64,000 nucleotides of DNA from Bradyrhizobium sp. WBOS07 (GTDB lineage Bacteria > Pseudomonadota > Alphaproteobacteria > Rhizobiales > Xanthobacteraceae): contig NZ_CP029008.1 in the NCBI RefSeq assembly GCF_024585165.1, positions 372,001 through 436,000 of the forward strand. The letters run 5' to 3'. Position 1 is the first letter of the stretch. Each line of letters opens with the position of its first letter. The notes beneath the pieces were generated by a model that was not told the DNA's origin, made no database searches, and worked only from the letters and a program-made list of their open reading frames with translations. The translations under genes were made by a program, and so were the position numbers. Shown in pieces: positions 61,051-64,000 of the stretch.

Positions 61051-62610
61051 TCACGCGAACGCTTTCTCCAGCGTCGCAAAGATCACCGATAGCGACTTGT
61101 CGTGCCGCGTCACCGGCGGCACCGGGCGATCGACCTTCATGAGCTGGTAGACCGCCATCTGCGCCGCACGCACCGAATATTCGACGGTGAACACGACGTC
61201 GTCAGGGATTTCGACGAATTGGCTGACAAAGGCGAGATTGACGGAATTCTTCGGCACCGGGAGCGGCCGGTCGGCCAGGTTGCGCGGCATGAACATGCTG
61301 GTGATGTAGGGCATGCGGCAGGGGATGCAGATCGCATCCTCCAGCACGCTCGCGTCGAAGTTCAGGTGGCCGCAGAGCTCCTTCAGGATCTCGGCACCGC
61401 CGCAATCGGACATCGGCTTGGCGACGAAATTGCCGACGCGGTCGGGATGCAGCGCATAGCCCCAGAACACCTGCACGTTGCTCGGCTGCCCCGTGAAGTG
61501 CGGCTGGTGATAGAGCACGACCGACATCAGCCAGTTGGAATCCTTGAACGTGACAAGACCGCCGGTGCCGGCCCGGTTGCCCGAGAACGCTTCCATCCGG
61601 TCGAAGAACCGTGGATCGCGGCAGGTGACGGTGAAGGACAGCCAGTAGGATTCGGGGATCGAACTGTTGAACACGGACGGGTTGCCGAAATCGGGACGTC
61701 CTTGCGCGATCGTCTCCCACAGCGTCCAGCCCTGGCTGTCCTTCTTGGTCAGGCGCGGCGGCGGCTCGGTCATCGAGCCGAGGCTCGAGGCGTCCGTCAT
61801 CGAGCCGTTCTGGAAGAAGACGATGTCGTCGTCCTCGAGCCGGACATTGGCCGTGCGACTGTCGCGGTCGAGCGTGAGCTGGCGCACGCGCAGGCGCGCG
61901 CCCTCGGCCTCGAACGCCATGTCGGTGACGCGCGTGCCGCGCACGAACTGCACGTCCTGGCGCTTGAGCCAGTCGGCGAGCGGCCGCACGATCGCGTCGT
62001 ACTGATTGTAGACCGTGCGCTTGACGCCGGCGAGCGTCTCGATGCGCGGAAATTCGCTCATGAAGCGATGCAGATAGCGCTTCAGCTCGACCGCACTGTG
62101 CCAGGGCTGGAAGGCGAAGGTGGTCTGCCACATGTACCAGAAATTGGACTCGAAGAATCCGGGCGACAGCCAGTCGGTGATGCGGCTGTTGCCGAGCGCC
62201 TCTTCCGAGGCCTCGGTGAGCCGCAGCAGCTCCAGCCGGTCGCGCGCGGAAAAGCCCATATGCGAGACGTCGATCTTGAAGCGGTTGCGGTCGACCAGAC
62301 GTGCCCTGGAGTGCGCCGGATTCTCCACGTTGAAGGCGATGGTCTCGTCGCGCACGCTGAGGCCGGGATGCTCGAGCGAGGGAATGCTCGAGAGCAGGTC
62401 CCAGGTGCATTCGTAATGGTCGGTGGTGAGCATGCGCCCGCCGCGCAGCGAATAGGCGCCGTTCGCGAGCTGCGCGCCGTCGAGGCTGCCGCCGATCAGC
62501 GGCTGCGCCTCGTAGATCACGATGTCGCGCCCCGGCAGCTGCGCATCGCGAACGAGGAACGCCGCGCCTGCGAGCGATCCAATGCCACCGCCGATGAAAT
62601 ACGCCTTCAT
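61051..62610 (-). CDS. ohyA: Oleate hydratase (OhyA/MCRA family)
   Basis: A 519-residue FAD enzyme that adds water to the C9 double bond of oleate and related unsaturated fatty acids. FAD binding is seen in FIGGGIGSLAGAAFLVRD (residues 6-23), followed by GGSLDGAQL, the RGGRML motif, and YECTWDLLSSIPSLE, a strong family block. Later FTVTCRDPRFFDRMEAFSGN and NSVNLAFVSQFVEIPDDVVF complete the pattern. It lacks the N-terminal extension of many OhyA proteins. ATG 62610 is the start. A FixK-type box lies 63-76 bases upstream. Confidence 0.88.
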   Translation of the reverse strand: MKAYFIGGGIGSLAGAAFLVRDAQLPGRDIVIYEAQPLIGGSLDGAQLANGAYSLRGGRMLTTDHYECTWDLLSSIPSLEHPGLSVRDETIAFNVENPAHSRARLVDRNRFKIDVSHMGFSARDRLELLRLTEASEEALGNSRITDWLSPGFFESNFWYMWQTTFAFQPWHSAVELKRYLHRFMSEFPRIETLAGVKRTVYNQYDAIVRPLADWLKRQDVQFVRGTRVTDMAFEAEGARLRVRQLTLDRDSRTANVRLEDDDIVFFQNGSMTDASSLGSMTEPPPRLTKKDSQGWTLWETIAQGRPDFGNPSVFNSSIPESYWLSFTVTCRDPRFFDRMEAFSGNRAGTGGLVTFKDSNWLMSVVLYHQPHFTGQPSNVQVFWGYALHPDRVGNFVAKPMSDCGGAEILKELCGHLNFDASVLEDAICIPCRMPYITSMFMPRNLADRPLPVPKNSVNLAFVSQFVEIPDDVVFTVEYSVRAAQMAVYQLMKVDRPVPPVTRHDKSLSVIFATLEKAFA

Positions 62611-62672
62611 GACTTGCCTCGATTGCAGTTCGAATGTCGCGGCAAGATTGCACGGTGTGGCGGCACCCAAAG

Positions 62673-62686
62673 TTGCGCTGGATCAA
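62673..62686 (-). promoter_or_regulatory. FixK-type box TTGATCCAGCGCAA upstream of oleate hydratase
   Basis: Minus-strand reading TTGATCCAGCGCAA fits TTG(A/C)-N6-(T/G)CAA. Centred at -41.5 it would place the start site near 62638, with CAATCT in the -10 position and a leader of about 28 bases. Matches by this loose rule are expected about once or twice in 64 kb, so the position matters more than the match. Confidence 0.55.
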
Positions 62687-62704
62687 GGGGGAGGCGAAGC
62701 GCAA

Positions 62705-64000
62705 TCACGTCGACGTTATCGAGCTCGGCTTCTTCGCGTAGATGTGCTCGATCTCGTCCGCGAAGCGGCGCTCGATCGCGGGCCGCTTGTTCTTCAGCGT
62801 CGGCGTGAGCAGGCCCGCCGCAATGGTCCACGGATCCAGTGTCCACCACACCGCGCGCGGCGTCGCGTAGGACGGATAGGCCTTCACGGCCGCGGCGATC
62901 CTGGCCAGCAGCGCCGCCCGCTCCGCCGCGCCGCCTTGCTGGCCGCGCGCCGCCAGCCGTTCCTTCTCCTCGACCCAGGCCTTGGCATTCAGCACGACCA
63001 GAGCGGCGAGGAACGGCCGCTGCTCGCCGACCACCAGCGCCTGCTCGAACAAGGGATCGGCGAGGATCGCGGTCTCCAGATCCACCGGCGCGATCTTCTC
63101 GCCGGTGGAGGTGATCAGGATGTCCTTGATGCGGCCGGTGATGGTGATGCGCCCATCCTCGATGCGGGCCTGGTCGCCGGTGTGCAGCCAGCCGTCGATG
63201 TCCTTGGCGCGGCGCGTTTCCTCCGGCTTGTGCCAGTAGCCCAGCATCACGCTGGGGCCGCGCACCAGCAATTCGTCGTTCTCACCCAGCTTGACCTCGA
63301 CGCCGTCGAGGACGTGGCCGACCGAATGCGGATCGTTGTCGTCGGGAGTATTGACGGAGACCACCGGCGAGGTCTCCGTCATGCCGTAGCCCTGGAGCAC
63401 GTCGAGCCCGAGCGCGAGAAACAGGCCGATGACGGGCTCCGCGATCGGTGCGCCGCCGGAGACCGCGACGCGCAGGCGGCCACCGAGCTGCGCCAGCACC
63501 TTGTCGGCGACGAGGCGCTTGAGCAGCGGCCAAGCCAGCCGGTCCAGCAGCGACGGTACGTCATGCCGCTGCCGCGCATCGAAGCGCCGCCCGCCGACGG
63601 CGATGGTAAGGTCGAGCAGCGTGCGTTCGATCCAGCCCGCCGATGCGCGATGCTGCAGGATCAGCGCGTAGATCCGTTCGTAGATCCGCGGCACCGAGAC
63701 CAGCACCGTCGGCCGTACATGCTGCAGATCCTCCGAGAGCTGCGGCACTGAGCGTGCATAGGCGACACAGGCGCCGATCGCGATCGGGTAGTAATAGCCG
63801 CCGGTGCGCTCGAACGTGTGCGAGAGCGGCAGGAAGGACAGGAAGACGTCGTGCGGCTCGGCTTTGACGCGGCGCGCGATCGCCTTCACGTTGGCGACCA
63901 CGTTGCCATGCGACAGCATCACGCCCTTCGGCCGCCCCGTGGTCCCCGAAGTGTAGACGATCGCAGCGAGATCGTCCGGCTCGATCGCGACATCGGGCAG
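62705..64000 (-). CDS. Long-chain acyl-CoA synthetase (FAA1-type), N-terminus cut by the window
   Basis: The frame is open to the right edge; 431 residues are present. The first visible residues LPDVAIEPDDLAAIVYTSGT lead into TTGRPKGVMLSHG, the adenylation core motif. FLSFLPLSHTFERTGGYYYP, GYGMTETSPVVSVNT, DGWLHTGDQARIEDGRITITGR and KIAPVDLE follow in FAA1-type order, and the end IERRFADEIEHIYAKKPSS is normal. It precedes oleate hydratase on the same strand by about 95 bases, but the FixK box lies between them, so joint transcription is uncertain. Confidence 0.88.
   Translation of the reverse strand: MPDVAIEPDDLAAIVYTSGTTGRPKGVMLSHGNVVANVKAIARRVKAEPHDVFLSFLPLSHTFERTGGYYYPIAIGACVAYARSVPQLSEDLQHVRPTVLVSVPRIYERIYALILQHRASAGWIERTLLDLTIAVGGRRFDARQRHDVPSLLDRLAWPLLKRLVADKVLAQLGGRLRVAVSGGAPIAEPVIGLFLALGLDVLQGYGMTETSPVVSVNTPDDNDPHSVGHVLDGVEVKLGENDELLVRGPSVMLGYWHKPEETRRAKDIDGWLHTGDQARIEDGRITITGRIKDILITSTGEKIAPVDLETAILADPLFEQALVVGEQRPFLAALVVLNAKAWVEEKERLAARGQQGGAAERAALLARIAAAVKAYPSYATPRAVWWTLDPWTIAAGLLTPTLKNKRPAIERRFADEIEHIYAKKPSSITST

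Overview
The window looks like chromosomal DNA of a Bradyrhizobium-type alphaproteobacterium. The evidence is GC-rich coding sequence, dense palindromic intergenic repeats of the kind common in that genus, an ispH-thrB-rnhA cluster, a TrcR/DUF1013 regulator, an NdvA-like glucan exporter, several Liv/TRAP uptake systems and many acyl-CoA enzymes. This assignment rests on protein and gene-order recognition, not on a database search. I saw no tRNA, rRNA, CRISPR array, prophage or insertion sequence.

Layout. 1-3014: the 5' end of a large surface protein (BapA-prefix/FecR-like N-terminus) runs off the left edge. It is divergent from a LapG-like (BTLCP) cysteine protease gene, which is followed by a secreted LprI-like protein. 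3173-10023 (minus strand): a branched-chain-amino-acid-type ABC importer (HMGF plus binding protein) with an embedded acyl-CoA ligase. 10273-12569: a two-gene ABC exporter. 12691-17658: an atypical metallo-beta-lactamase-fold protein, a cupin, an M29 aminopeptidase and a class-II lyase of the PcaB/PurB family. 18097-21579: a winged-helix/TolB-like/TPR protein and several genus-type hypotheticals. 21711-28451: an acyl-CoA metabolism group (two nitronate monooxygenases, a ligase and a TesB-like thioesterase), then aspartate ammonia-lyase. 28487-33763: secreted small proteins, a YqaA/DedA membrane protein, an extra HisE-like protein, an orphan SsuA/NMT1-like binding protein and the NdvA-like exporter.

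33953-42897: a DD-carboxypeptidase with a long Lys/Ala/Pro tail, FadD, DUF924, a Prx5-type peroxiredoxin, the rnhA/thrB/ispH cluster, trcR with a strong terminator, and ompW. 43090-50202: a lipoprotein, propionyl-CoA synthetase, two tandem TPR+LprI-like proteins, a membrane protein and an SDR. 50293-53894: a TAXI-type TRAP transporter with DUF1850. 54113-64000: small secreted proteins, a possible lytic-transglycosylase-like protein, a Nudix CoA pyrophosphatase, a PaaI thioesterase, an aldo/keto reductase, a TTC38-like TPR protein, oleate hydratase, and a long-chain acyl-CoA ligase cut by the right edge.

Themes. Five acyl-CoA ligases, two thioesterases, oleate hydratase and PrpE point to broad use of fatty and organic acids. 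The most notable regulatory signals are two FixK/FNR-type boxes. One is a perfect TTGAT-N4-ATCAA upstream of ompW. The other is TTGATCCAGCGCAA (read on the minus strand) upstream of oleate hydratase. Both sit where a -41.5 activator site would fall, which suggests low-oxygen control of the outer-membrane porin and of unsaturated fatty-acid hydration. I found no clearly novel multigene defence or mobile system.
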